Shown piece after piece: positions 17,641 through 27,533 of a stretch of 64,000 nucleotides of DNA. Source of the stretch: Variovorax sp. OV329 (GTDB taxonomy: Bacteria > Pseudomonadota > Gammaproteobacteria > Burkholderiales > Burkholderiaceae_C). The stretch covers positions 62,001-126,000 of the forward strand of contig NZ_FOUG01000006.1 in the NCBI RefSeq assembly GCF_900114785.1. Direction: 5' to 3'. Position 1 is the stretch's first letter; every line of letters starts with the position of its first letter. The translations under genes and the position numbers were made by a program. Below the pieces are notes generated by a model. That model worked only from the letters and a program-made list of their open reading frames with translations. It made no database searches and was not told the origin of the DNA.

Positions 17641-18608
17641 GCGGCCCACTTAACCTGGCCGGCGTCGAGCCATGCGCGCACCTGCCCAAGCACCTGCTGC
17701 GCGGCGTCCGGCGCAGCGGCCTCGACCACGGTGCGCTGCGGCATGCTGCGCAGCCAGGTGACCTGGCGCTTGGCCAATTGGCGGGTGGCGGCGATGCCGC
17801 GCTCGCGCAGCTCGTCCATGGGCCAGAGCCGGTCCAGCGCTTCCCAGGCCTGCCGGTAGCCCACGCAGCGCATGGACGGCAATTCGGGCTTGAGGTCGCC
17901 GCGCGCGCGCAGGGCGCGCACCTCGTCGACGAAGCCCGCGGCCAGCATCGCATCGAAACGCTGCGCGATGCGCTCGTGCAGCCAGGGGCGCTCCTGTGGC
18001 TCGAGCGAGATCAGGGCCAGGGGCTCCGCAGCCGCGGTGGCGGTGCGCTCCGCATGGAAGCTGGACAGCGGCCGGCCGCTCGCGTGCCAGACCTCGAGCG
18101 CGCGCTGGATGCGCTGGCTGTCGTTGGGCGCGAGGCGCGCGGCGGTCACGGGGTCGACCAGCGTCAATTGCGCGTGCATGGCCGGCCATCCCCGCTCGGC
18201 GGCTTCGCGTTCGATGCGCTCGCGCAGTTCGGGCGCAGCGCTGGGCATGTCGTCGATGCCGTGGACCAGCGCATTGAAATACAGCATGGTGCCGCCCGCC
18301 AGCACCGGCAAACGGCCGCGCGCCCGGATCTCGTCGATGAGCCTCGTGGCGTCGCGCACGAAGGCGCCGGCGTTGTAGCTTTCGGTGGGATCGCGGATGT
18401 CGATCAGGTGGTGCGGCACCTGCGCCTGCTCCTGCACGCTGGGCTTGGCGGTGCCGATGTCCATGCTGCGGTAGACCAGGGCCGAGTCGACGCTGATGAT
18501 CTCGATCGGCAGGGCCTGCGCCAGTGCCAGGGCCGCGGCCGTCTTGCCGCTCGCGGTGGGACCCGCCAGGCCGATCCAGGTCGCGGCGGAAGGGGGGGAG
18601 GGCGGCAT
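17637..18608 (-). CDS. miaA: tRNA dimethylallyltransferase MiaA
   Basis: This 323-residue enzyme adds a dimethylallyl group to A37 of tRNAs reading UNN codons. Visible motifs are the P-loop [11 protein letters not shown] near residues 14-24, [16 protein letters not shown], the HHLIDI segment, and the central LAGGTMLYF, all diagnostic of MiaA. ATG 18608 gives the family length; the open frame extends upstream but its sequence there is not MiaA-like. mutL lies two genes upstream on the same strand, echoing the widespread mutL-miaA linkage. The stop overlaps the start of an ABC ATPase gene. Confidence 0.95.
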   Translation of the reverse strand: MPPSPPSAATWIGLAGPTASGKTAAALALAQALPIEIISVDSALVYRSMDIGTAKPSVQEQAQVPHHLIDIRDPTESYNAGAFVRDATRLIDEIRARGRLPVLAGGTMLYFNALVHGIDDMPSAAPELRERIEREAAERGWPAMHAQLTLVDPVTAARLAPNDSQRIQRALEVWHASGRPLSSFHAERTATAAAEPLALISLEPQERPWLHERIAQRFDAMLAAGFVDEVRALRARGDLKPELPSMRCVGYRQAWEALDRLWPMDELRERGIAATRQLAKRQVTWLRSMPQRTVVEAAAPDAAQQVLGQVRAWLDAGQVKWAA

Positions 18609-18660
18609 GCGCCCGAGGTTAACAGGCGCCGATGGCTGCGCTGCGCGTGAGCAGCCTGGC

Positions 18661-19587
18661 TCAGCTGGGCGCGCGTTCGCTGGCGCGCGCGTGCACCCTG
18701 CCGTCGTCCGGTTGCGGCGGCGGCGCGGCTTCCAGGGGCGGCGGGTGCATGCGGAACAGCTGGTTGAGCGCCGCACGGTACTGCACCTCGCCCACCGTGT
18801 TGGTGCTGTGGTGCGAGCCGCCTTGCACCAGCACGAACATCTTGGGCACCGTGGCCGCCTCGTAGAGCTTGCGGCCCAACTCGGGACGGATGAGGTTGTC
18901 GAGCGAACCGTGCACCACCAGCAGCGGGGCGCCGATGTCCTTCACCCGCGCCAGCGCGTCGAAGCGCTGCGTAATGAAGGGCTGGAAGGGCAGCCAGCCC
19001 CACTTGAAGCTGCTCACCACATCAGAGATGGAGGTGAAGGTGCCTTCGACGATGGTGCCGCTCTCGTCGTTGACGCGCGAGGCCAGGTCGATGCCGATGG
19101 CGCCGCCCAGCGAGTGGCCGAAGATGTAGCGGCGTTGCTGCGGATGCTGCCTGGCCAGCCACTTCCAGGCGGCCATGGCGTCTTCGCGGGCCGTGTCTTC
19201 GGAGGGCAGTTCCTTGGTGCTCTTGCCGAAGCCGCGATAGTCCACCGCCAGCACCGAGAATCCCAGTTCATGCATGCGCTGGATGCGCGGCGCCGAGCCT
19301 GCCACGTTGAAGCGCGCCCCGTGCAGGTACAGCAGCACCGGCGTGTCCTTGGATTCGGGCTTGTTGCCCAGCCACAACCCGTGCAGTCGCACCGGCTCGC
19401 CGCTGACGCTGGAATTGAAGTCGATCCAGACGTCGTCCATGCCGGCCGCCAGGGCGGCCGTGTTGCCCCAACTGCGGTCGCTGGGCTGGAAGATCCATTC
19501 GCGCTGCTGGGTGTCGAGTGTGGAACAGCCGCCGGCGAGGACGCCGACCAGCACGGTACTCAATGCGAACAGGGACCAGCGTTTCAT
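18661..19587 (-). CDS. Alpha/beta-hydrolase lipoprotein
   Basis: This 308-residue protein has a lipoprotein-type signal peptide (lipobox LAGGC near residues 16-20) and an alpha/beta-hydrolase fold. The nucleophile elbow is GHSLGG, an acidic residue lies in [10 protein letters not shown], and a late histidine in GGSHHS. It is predicted to be a membrane-anchored periplasmic esterase or peptidase-like enzyme of the Abhd13/Bem46 type; the substrate is unknown. It lies between mutL and miaA on the same strand. ATG 19587 is chosen because the signal peptide starts there. Confidence 0.85.
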   Translation of the reverse strand: MKRWSLFALSTVLVGVLAGGCSTLDTQQREWIFQPSDRSWGNTAALAAGMDDVWIDFNSSVSGEPVRLHGLWLGNKPESKDTPVLLYLHGARFNVAGSAPRIQRMHELGFSVLAVDYRGFGKSTKELPSEDTAREDAMAAWKWLARQHPQQRRYIFGHSLGGAIGIDLASRVNDESGTIVEGTFTSISDVVSSFKWGWLPFQPFITQRFDALARVKDIGAPLLVVHGSLDNLIRPELGRKLYEAATVPKMFVLVQGGSHHSTNTVGEVQYRAALNQLFRMHPPPLEAAPPPQPDDGRVHARASERAPS

Positions 19588-19730
19588 TCGAAGGGCAACT
19601 AGACGATCGACAGACGGACGGCAGGCAAAGTTCCTCACGCCCTGTCAGGGGGCGCAGGCACAAGTTCATGCAACGGCCATGCCACCACCGGGGATGACAG
19701 GGCAGTTAGTCATAAAGTGTCAAATTGTCT

Positions 19731-19748
19731 GCTTCAGCCGGCTGAAGC
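19731..19748. repeat. Perfect 18-bp palindrome upstream of hydrolase gene
   Basis: GCTTCAGCC followed directly by GGCTGAAGC forms a perfect palindrome with no spacer, in the gap between mutL and the lipoprotein hydrolase gene, about 145 bp upstream of the hydrolase start. The lack of a loop favours a dimeric-protein binding site over a terminator. Confidence 0.5.
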
Positions 19749-19775
19749 GCGGCTTTTGCGGGTAAAACCCGGGAA

Positions 19776-19794
19776 AATCCCTAGGCTGCTAGGG
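19776..19794 (-). terminator. Probable mutL terminator
   Basis: CCCTAG (19779-19784) and CTAGGG (19789-19794) pair around a GCTG loop. On the minus strand the stem is followed by ATTTT. It lies 17 bp past the mutL stop. The stem is only six pairs, so it is of moderate strength. Confidence 0.5.
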
Positions 19795-19810
19795 TTTACG
19801 CGGACCCGGT

Positions 19811-21715
19811 TCAGCGGCCGCGCAAAAAGAGCGCGTCCAGGTCGCGCACGGTTACCTGCCGCCAGGTCGGACGGCCATGGTTGCATTGGTCCGAGCGCTC
19901 GGTGGCTTCCATCTGCCGCAGCAGCCCGTTCATCTCGTCGATGGTCAGCTTGCGGTTGGCGCGCACCGCCCCGTGGCAGGCCATGGTGCCCAGCAGTTCG
20001 TTCTGGGCGCGCTGCACCACGGTGCTGGCGTCGTGCTGCGCCAGTTCGGCCAGCACGCTGCGGGCCAGTTCGACCGGGTCGCCGTCGGCCAGCGTGCTTG
20101 GCACGGCACGCACAGCCAGCGTCTTGGGCGAAAAAGGCGTGATCTCCAGGCCCAGCGCCGGCAGCACCGCGGCACAGGCTTCGGCGGTGGCCACTTCCTG
20201 CGGCGTGGCGGCAAAGGTGGCCGGGATCAGCAGCGGCTGGCTGCCGATGGCGGCGCCTTCGAGTTGCACCTTCAGGCGCTCGTAGACGATGCGCTCGTGC
20301 GCCGCATGCATGTCGACGATGACCAGGCCCTGGGCGTTCTCGGCCAGGATGTAGATGCCCTGCAGCTGTGCCAGGGCGCGGCCCAGTGGCCAGGTCTCGC
20401 CCTGCGCCGGCGCAGGCTGGACCAGCGTCGAAACAAAAGCGGCGGGAGCACCCGGAAGCGCTGCCGCGAAGCCGCCGGCCGGCAAGTCCTGCGCCGGTCG
20501 CTCGTAGGCGCGGGTCGGCCACATCGCCGCACTGTCGCCCGGGCCCTGGCGCTCGCTGGCGACTAACTGCATCGCGGGTTGCGACCAGGGGCGCATCGGG
20601 TTTGGGGCGGGGGAGTCGAAGGCAGGCAGCGGCGTGGCCGCATCGGCCAGCGGCGCGGCTGCGCCCTGGCCCGCGCGCGGCACGGCCAGCGCGTTCTCGA
20701 TGGCATGGCGCACAGCCTGGTGCACCTCGCGCCCGTCGCGAAAGCGCACCTCGATCTTGGTGGGATGCACGTTCACATCCACGCGGGCCGGGTCGATCTC
20801 CAGGTACAGGGCATACACCGGCTGGCGCTGGCCGTGCAGCACATCCTCGTAGGCGCTTCGGGCCGCGTGCGCAAGCACCTTGTCGCGCACGAAGCGGCCG
20901 TTGACGTAGAAGAACTGCTGGTCTCCACGCGAGCGTGCCGCATCCGGAATGCCGGCCCGGCCAGTCACGCGCACCGGGCCCATGGCATGGTCTACCGGCA
21001 CGCTGCGCGAGACGAAGTCCTCGCTCAGCGCGTCGGCCAGCCGTGCCGCCTGCGATGCCGCCGGGCGCCACTGCTCGACCAGCTTGCCTTCGTGCCACAC
21101 GGCGAAGCCCACGTCGGGCCGCGCCAGTGCATGGCGGCGCACTGCTTCCAGGCAATGCGCCAACTCGGTGGCGTCGGTCTTGAGAAACTTGCGGCGGGCG
21201 GGCGTGGCGAAAAAGAGCTCGCGCACTTCCACCGTGGTGCCCACAGCGCGCGCGACGGGCCTGAGTTCGCCCGATTGGCCGTCGAGCGACCAGGCACCGG
21301 TATCACCGCCCTGCGTGTCCGCCGTGCGCGAATGCAGCGAAAGTCCGGCGATCGAGTTGATGGCCGCCAGCGCCTCGCCGCGAAAACCCATGGTGCCCAC
21401 GGTTTCCAAATCGCGCAGGTTCGCGATCTTGCTGGTGGCATGGCGGCGCAGGGCGACGGGAAGTTCCGATGCCGGGATGCCCTGCCCATCGTCCTCCACG
21501 GAGATCAGGCGCACCCCGCCGGCCAGCAGCCGCACCACGATCTGGCGCGCGCCCGCATCCAGTGCGTTGTCCACCAGCTCGCGCACGACGGAGGCGGGAC
21601 GCTCGACCACCTCGCCCGCGGCGATCTGGCTGATGAGCTCGTCGGGGAGCTCGCGGATCGGACGGCGTGCAGGGGAGGCGGCGAATTCGGCGGGAGAAGG
21701 TAGGACGGCGCTCAC
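19811..21715 (-). CDS. mutL: DNA mismatch repair protein MutL (endonuclease type)
   Basis: This 634-residue protein has the N-terminal GHKL ATPase motifs of MutL: ELVDNALDAGA, DDGQGI, and TMGFRGEAL. A variable linker follows (about residues 340-440), then a C-terminal dimerisation domain. That domain contains DMHAAHERIVYE, matching the metal-binding endonuclease motif DQHA-x2-E-x4-E apart from Met for Gln, and CNHGRP near the end. It therefore looks like a nicking MutL, as expected in bacteria without MutH. It acts with MutS in mismatch repair. Confidence 0.95.
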   Translation of the reverse strand: MSAVLPSPAEFAASPARRPIRELPDELISQIAAGEVVERPASVVRELVDNALDAGARQIVVRLLAGGVRLISVEDDGQGIPASELPVALRRHATSKIANLRDLETVGTMGFRGEALAAINSIAGLSLHSRTADTQGGDTGAWSLDGQSGELRPVARAVGTTVEVRELFFATPARRKFLKTDATELAHCLEAVRRHALARPDVGFAVWHEGKLVEQWRPAASQAARLADALSEDFVSRSVPVDHAMGPVRVTGRAGIPDAARSRGDQQFFYVNGRFVRDKVLAHAARSAYEDVLHGQRQPVYALYLEIDPARVDVNVHPTKIEVRFRDGREVHQAVRHAIENALAVPRAGQGAAAPLADAATPLPAFDSPAPNPMRPWSQPAMQLVASERQGPGDSAAMWPTRAYERPAQDLPAGGFAAALPGAPAAFVSTLVQPAPAQGETWPLGRALAQLQGIYILAENAQGLVIVDMHAAHERIVYERLKVQLEGAAIGSQPLLIPATFAATPQEVATAEACAAVLPALGLEITPFSPKTLAVRAVPSTLADGDPVELARSVLAELAQHDASTVVQRAQNELLGTMACHGAVRANRKLTIDEMNGLLRQMEATERSDQCNHGRPTWRQVTVRDLDALFLRGR

Positions 21716-21798
21716 CCGGCCATTCTAGGAAATCGTAATCGCCGGTGCGCCGGCCCGGTATTCGGCTTTCGTTCACGCAGGCTCGTGATAATGAGCCC

Positions 21799-22479
21799 AT
21801 GGAAATCATCGCCTTTCTCGTCGACTTCATCCTGCACGTCGACAAGCACCTGGAAGCCTTCGTCGCCGCCTACGGCACGTGGGTCTACGTGCTGCTGTTC
21901 GTCATCGTGTTCGTCGAGACGGGGCTGGTCGTGATGCCCTTCCTGCCTGGCGACTCGCTTCTGTTCATCGTCGGGGCGCTGTGCGGGGTGGGGATGATGA
22001 ACTTCCCGCTGGCCTGCGGCATCCTGCTGGCCGCGGCCATCCTGGGCGACCAGACCAACTTCGCGATCGGCCGTTATTTCGGCCCGAAGGTCTTCCAGTG
22101 GGAGAACTCGCGCTTCTTCAACAAGCGGGCCTTCAACCAGGCCCACGAGTTCTACGAGCGTTACGGTGGCATCACGATCATCCTTGCGCGCTTCATGCCC
22201 TTCATCCGCACCTTCGCGCCCTTCGTGGCGGGTGTGGCCAGCATGAGCCGCCCAAAGTTCACCGCATACAACGTGACGGGTGCGCTGCTCTGGGTACTCG
22301 GCATCGCGACGGCGGGTTATTTCTTCGGCAACTTGCCTTTCGTGCGCCAGCACTTGGACAAGATCATCTGGGCGCTGATCCTGGTGCCGGGCCTCATCGC
22401 CATCTACGGCGCCTGGCGCGCAGGACGCAAGTCCAGTCGGGCACCAGTGCCCGACGGCTCGCTCAACAAGCTTCAGTAG
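21799..22479 (+). CDS. DedA-family membrane protein
   Basis: This 226-residue inner-membrane protein has the DedA core: FVETGLVVMPFLPGDSLLF near residues 37-55, AAILGDQTNFAIGRYFG, and the F-xRYGG-ITIILARFMPFIRTF re-entrant region. DedA proteins act as proton-coupled lipid-carrier or phospholipid transporters (undecaprenyl phosphate or phosphatidylethanolamine recycling) and in membrane homeostasis. ATG 21799 is preferred to an upstream in-frame start at 21745. It is divergent from mutL and ends 3 bp before the stop of the convergent lipoprotein gene. Confidence 0.92.
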   Translation: MEIIAFLVDFILHVDKHLEAFVAAYGTWVYVLLFVIVFVETGLVVMPFLPGDSLLFIVGALCGVGMMNFPLACGILLAAAILGDQTNFAIGRYFGPKVFQWENSRFFNKRAFNQAHEFYERYGGITIILARFMPFIRTFAPFVAGVASMSRPKFTAYNVTGALLWVLGIATAGYFFGNLPFVRQHLDKIIWALILVPGLIAIYGAWRAGRKSSRAPVPDGSLNKLQ

Positions 22480-22482
22480 CGT

Positions 22483-22764
22483 TCAATTGCGCGGCCCGTT
22501 GTTCGGGTAGTAGTTGTTGCGGTTGTCGTAGTAGTTGCGGTTGTCGCTGCGGCGGCCCACTTCGTTGCCGATCAGCGCGCCGGCGGCGGCGCCACCCACG
22601 GTGCCCAGGGCACTCCCGTTGCCCACGGCATTGCCTACCGCGCCCCCCACAACGGCACCGCCTACGGTACCGAGTTGCTGGTTGCTCGGGCCGCTGGCGC
22701 AGCCGCCCAGGAAAGCGGTGGCCGACAGCGTGATCGCGCAAACCCAATAGCGTGTCTTCAACAT
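22483..22764 (-). CDS. Small glycine-zipper lipoprotein
   Basis: This 93-residue protein has a lipoprotein signal peptide (lipobox LGGC near residues 19-22). A glycine-zipper segment follows (about residues 32-70) with repeated GxxxG spacing (GTVGGAVVGGAVGNAVG and GTVGGAAAGALIG), and the tail is Asn/Tyr-rich (NYYDNRNNYY). This matches OsmB/YMGG-type outer-membrane lipoproteins linked to envelope stress. The gene converges with dedA. Confidence 0.85.
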   Translation of the reverse strand: MLKTRYWVCAITLSATAFLGGCASGPSNQQLGTVGGAVVGGAVGNAVGNGSALGTVGGAAAGALIGNEVGRRSDNRNYYDNRNNYYPNNGPRN

Positions 22765-22815
22765 GATTCTTCACCTAGGAGTGGTCATGAGAAGACTGTA
22801 GGAAGCGGGACGCGC

Positions 22816-22866
22816 CGCGGCTGTAGGAGCCAGCCGCGCGGCCTTGCACGCGGAGGAGGCCGCGCG
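22816..22866. repeat. Overlapping inverted repeats with GTAG (REP-like) motif
   Basis: Two stems share bases. CGCGGCT (22816-22822) pairs with AGCCGCG (22832-22838), and CGCGCGGCC (22835-22843) pairs with GGCCGCGCG (22858-22866). The first loop contains GTAGGAGCC, resembling the GTAG-type REP elements of other proteobacteria. Because 22835-22838 belong to both stems, the two hairpins exclude each other. It lies between amiC and the lipoprotein gene. Confidence 0.5.
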
Positions 22867-22895
22867 TTGACGGACCACGGCGCCGCGGGCGTCGG

Positions 22896-24350
22896 TCAGA
22901 GCTGACGGCTGCGGGCCAGCGGTGGGTTCTGCGCGAAGTAGCGCTGGATGCCACGCATCAACGCATCGGCCAGGTCTTCCTGGTAGCCGGTCGTGCGCAG
23001 CTTGGCTTCTTCGTCCGGGTTGCTGATGAAGGCGGTCTCCACCAAAACGCTGGGAATGTCGGGCGCCTTGAGCACCGCGAATCCGGCCTGCTCCACCTGG
23101 CCCTTGTGCAGCTTGCCGACGTTGCGAATCTCGCCGAGCATGGCAGTGCCCAGCTTGAGGCTGTCGTTGATCTGCGCGGTGGTGCTCATGTCGAGCAGTG
23201 CGCGCTGCACGTGCAGGTCTTCTGCGCGGATGTTGATGCCGCCCACCTTGTCGGCATCGTTCTCCTTGTTGGCCAACCAGCGCGCGGCGCTGCTCGAGGC
23301 GCCGCGCTGGCTCAGCGCGAACACGCTGGCCCCGCGCGCGTCGGGGTTGGTGAAGGCGTCGGCATGGATGCTCACGAACAGGTCGGCCTGCACGCGGCGT
23401 GCCTTCTGAACCCGCACATGCAACGGCACGAAGAAGTCGGCGTCGCGCGTGAGGAAGGCGCGCATCGGGTTGCCATTGACGTTGGCGCTGTTGATGCGGT
23501 CGCGCAGGCGGTGCGCCACCTGCAGCACGATGTCCTTCTCGCGCGTGCCGTTGGGGCCCATGGCGCCCGGGTCCTCGCCGCCGTGCCCCGGGTCCAGCGC
23601 CACGATGATGATGCGGTCGGTGCGGGTGGAGGTGGCGGCACTCGCCACCTGCGCGGCCGGCGGCGCGGGCGCCACGCTGGGCGGCGCCGACGGGCGCGGC
23701 GTGGCAATAGCCACCGAAGGCGGCAGGGGCGTGGGCGCGACTGGCGTGGACGGCAAGGGGCGTGCGGACTGCTGCGCCATCAGGTCGCCCAGGGGATCGG
23801 AGGCGGAAGGCTTCGGTTGCGCGTAGGCCGGCGCGGGTGCGGAGGCCGGCGCGTCGCGCATGCGCTCGGCGATCAGGGCCTCCATCGGGTCCACCGGCTG
23901 CTCGGGATACAGGTCGAGCACCAGGCGATGCTTGTAGGCTGCCACCGGTGCAAGCGAGAACACCTGGGGCAGCACCGGCTTCTTCAGGTCGAACACGATG
24001 CGCACCACCTCGGGTGCGAACTGGCCCACGCGCAGGCCGTTGATGTAGGGGTCGTCGGGGCGGATCTTGCCGACCAGTTCGCGCAGCGCGGGGTTGAGGT
24101 CGATGCCCTCGATGTCGACCGCCAGGCGAGGCGGGTTGCCGACGACGAGTTGCCGCGATTGCACCCGCGCGTCGGATTCGATGGTGACTCGGGTGTAGTC
24201 GTTGGCCGGCCAGACCCGCACCGCGACGATGCTCGCGCCCCAGGCGATCTGCTGGCCGCTGAGGAGCAGCGCCAGGCTGCCGCCCTTGAGCAGGGCTCGC
24301 CGTTGCATCAGCAGCTTGGGTTGTTCCTGGCCCAGGTCGCCGCCGCTCAT
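22896..24350 (-). CDS. amiC: N-acetylmuramoyl-L-alanine amidase, AmiC-like
   Basis: This 484-residue cell-separation amidase has a twin-arginine-like signal (QRRALLKGG near residues 16-24), so Tat export is likely, as for E. coli AmiC. An AMIN domain follows (about 40-150), then a Pro/Ala-rich linker, then the Amidase_3 zinc domain. Zinc ligands are visible in LDPGHGG, in the glutamate of TREKDIVL, and in VSIHADA, and the catalytic Glu in VLVETAFISN. It would split septal peptidoglycan during division. ATG 24350 overlaps the tsaE stop. Confidence 0.93.
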   Translation of the reverse strand: MSGGDLGQEQPKLLMQRRALLKGGSLALLLSGQQIAWGASIVAVRVWPANDYTRVTIESDARVQSRQLVVGNPPRLAVDIEGIDLNPALRELVGKIRPDDPYINGLRVGQFAPEVVRIVFDLKKPVLPQVFSLAPVAAYKHRLVLDLYPEQPVDPMEALIAERMRDAPASAPAPAYAQPKPSASDPLGDLMAQQSARPLPSTPVAPTPLPPSVAIATPRPSAPPSVAPAPPAAQVASAATSTRTDRIIIVALDPGHGGEDPGAMGPNGTREKDIVLQVAHRLRDRINSANVNGNPMRAFLTRDADFFVPLHVRVQKARRVQADLFVSIHADAFTNPDARGASVFALSQRGASSSAARWLANKENDADKVGGINIRAEDLHVQRALLDMSTTAQINDSLKLGTAMLGEIRNVGKLHKGQVEQAGFAVLKAPDIPSVLVETAFISNPDEEAKLRTTGYQEDLADALMRGIQRYFAQNPPLARSRQL

Positions 24351-24832
24351 GCGAGCGCCTCACGGAGAAGCCGGGCGCCGCGCGGGGTGCCGGCCTGCAG
24401 GATCACGGTTCGCGTCTCGTCGCTCATTGCTTCGATTTTAATAGCAAGATCCTCAAGTGGAATGCGGCCCGCGGCCTTCTCTGGCCATTCCGCCAACTTG
24501 AGCCCCGGACCCGCGAAAATGTCACGGAAGCCGGCGTCTTCCCATTCGCGCGGATCGCTGAAGCGATAGAAGTCGAAGTGATGCACCGCCAGGCCCGAAG
24601 GCGTGGCATGCGGTTCGACCACCGCATAGGTGGGACTCTTGATGCGGCCGCGGACCCCCAGCGCATGCAGCAGGTGCCGCACGAAGGTGGTCTTGCCGGC
24701 GCCCAGGTCGCCATGCAAGGCGATGAAGCTGTCGGCCAGGTCGGGCTGCGAGCCCATGGCCTGCGCCAGGCGGGCGGCGAAGGACAGCGTGTCTTCTTCA
24801 TTGCGCCATTGGCGCGTTTCTACAATCGGCAG

Positions 24833-25899
<1,067 letters not shown>

Positions 25900-25903
<4 letters not shown>

Positions 25904-27423
25904 CGCGGATAGCGCCGCCGCATCCACCACTGCAGCGCCTCGAACAGCGCCTCGCTCGCCAGGGCCAGGGCTGCCGCAGGGATTGCGCCAGCCAGCAACA
26001 GGGCCCGGTCGTTCAGCGCCAGGCCGGTGACGATGCGCTCGCCGAATCCCCCGGCACCCACGAAGGCCGCGATGGTCGCCGTGCCCACCGCGATGGCGGT
26101 GGCCGTGCGCACGCCGGCCACCAGCGTGGGCAGTGCCAGTGGCAGCTGCACCAGCCGCAGGTTCTGGGCCGAGGTCATGCCCAATGCGGTGCCGGCCTGA
26201 CGCTGTCCTTCGGGCACTTCGGCCAGGCCCGTCACCGTGTTGGTCATGATCGGCAGGAGCGAATAGAGCGTGAGCGCCACCAGCGCGGGCACCGTGCCGA
26301 TGATGCCCAGCAGCGAGATCAGCACCGCCAGCATTGCCAGCGAGGGAACCGTCTGCAGCACCCCGGTGATGCCCAGCACGAGGGCGCGCACCCGCTGCAT
26401 CGGGAAGATCAGCACGCCCAGTGGCACCGCGATCAGCACGGCGATGCCCACCGACACCGCCACCAGCAGCAGGTGCTGGCGCGCGAGGCGGCCCAGGTCC
26501 GGTCCCAGCAGCTTGGCCATGAAGCCGCGCCCGGCCTCCGGCGCTGCGCCGGCGTGGCCCTGGGCGAGGAAGCTGCGCGCGATGGCGTCGAAGGACTCGC
26601 CCTTGAGTTCGGCGCGCGCGTTCATCGCGATCATGGCGCGCTCGTCGATGCGGCCCTGCAGCGCGCCGATGGCGGCCCAGGCCTTGGGGAAGCGCTGCGC
26701 CACGTCCAGGCGGTAGAGCACCACGGCGTCGTAGCGCGGGAAGTAGGCGCGGTCGTCCTCCAGCACGCGCAGGCCCAGGTGATCGATCTTGGCGTCGGTG
26801 GTGTAGATGTCCATCACGTCGATCTGCTTGGCGGCGATGGCGTCGTAGGCCAGCCCGTGGTCCAGGCCGGTGGGCGTCTGCGGCAGCCCGTAGCGCGAAG
26901 CGAGCCCGCGCCAGCCGTCGGCGCGGCCGATGAACTCGTTGGACAGGCCCAGCTTCAGTTGCGGATGCTTTGCGAGTTCGCCGAGCGTGCGGACGCCCAG
27001 TTCCCGGGCTTGTGCCTCGCGCATCGCCAGTGCGTAGCCGTCGTTGAAGCCCAGCGCGGGCCCGAGGCCCAGGCCCAGGGGCGCGAGGCCAGCCGCGATC
27101 TGCTCGCGCGACATGCCGGGCGGGCCCTTGAGGATTTCCAGGGCGATGGTGCCGGTGTATTCGGCGTACAGGTCGATGCCGCCCGAGCGCAGCGCCTCGT
27201 AGACGATGGCGGTGTTGCCCAGGCCCTGCCGCACCACCGGCGGCGCGGGCAGTTGCGGTGCGGCGCTCTGGGCCAGCAGCTCGGCCAGGATGTACGACTC
27301 GGTGAAGCGCTTGGAGCCCACGCGCAGCGTGTCGCTCTGGGCCCAAGCCGACAATGCCAGCACGAGGGGCAGCAGTGCCGCCAGCAGGACGCAGGACCAG
27401 GTTCGAGGGCGAGGCCAGTGCAT
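25900..27423 (-). CDS. Fused osmoprotectant-type binding protein and permease (OpuBC/BB-like)
   Basis: This 507-residue fusion has a signal sequence (ending SAWAQ), then a quaternary-amine-type binding domain (about residues 35-280; TLRVGSKRFTESYIL at its start, VYEALRSGGIDLYAEYTGT). A BPD permease domain follows (about 295-500, with GTALGMT...LRLVQLPLALPTLVAG as ATPase-coupling loop). Such fusions import glycine betaine, choline or carnitine. No matching ATPase gene is nearby. ATG 27423 is preferred over an upstream GTG at 27453 because it begins the signal peptide. Confidence 0.88.
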
Positions 27424-27533
27424 CGCGGGCAGTTTAAGGCTCGGACGCCCCACTGCGCGCAGGACGCTTTCCTACACGCGATGTTGCGCGAAGCCGATGC
27501 GCCGGCGCGTCGAAGGGCTTCACAGTTGCGCAC

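Noticed and set aside
24578..24832. Upstream extension of queG into tsaE
   Set aside because: The added sequence is antisense to conserved TsaE motifs and does not resemble QueG.
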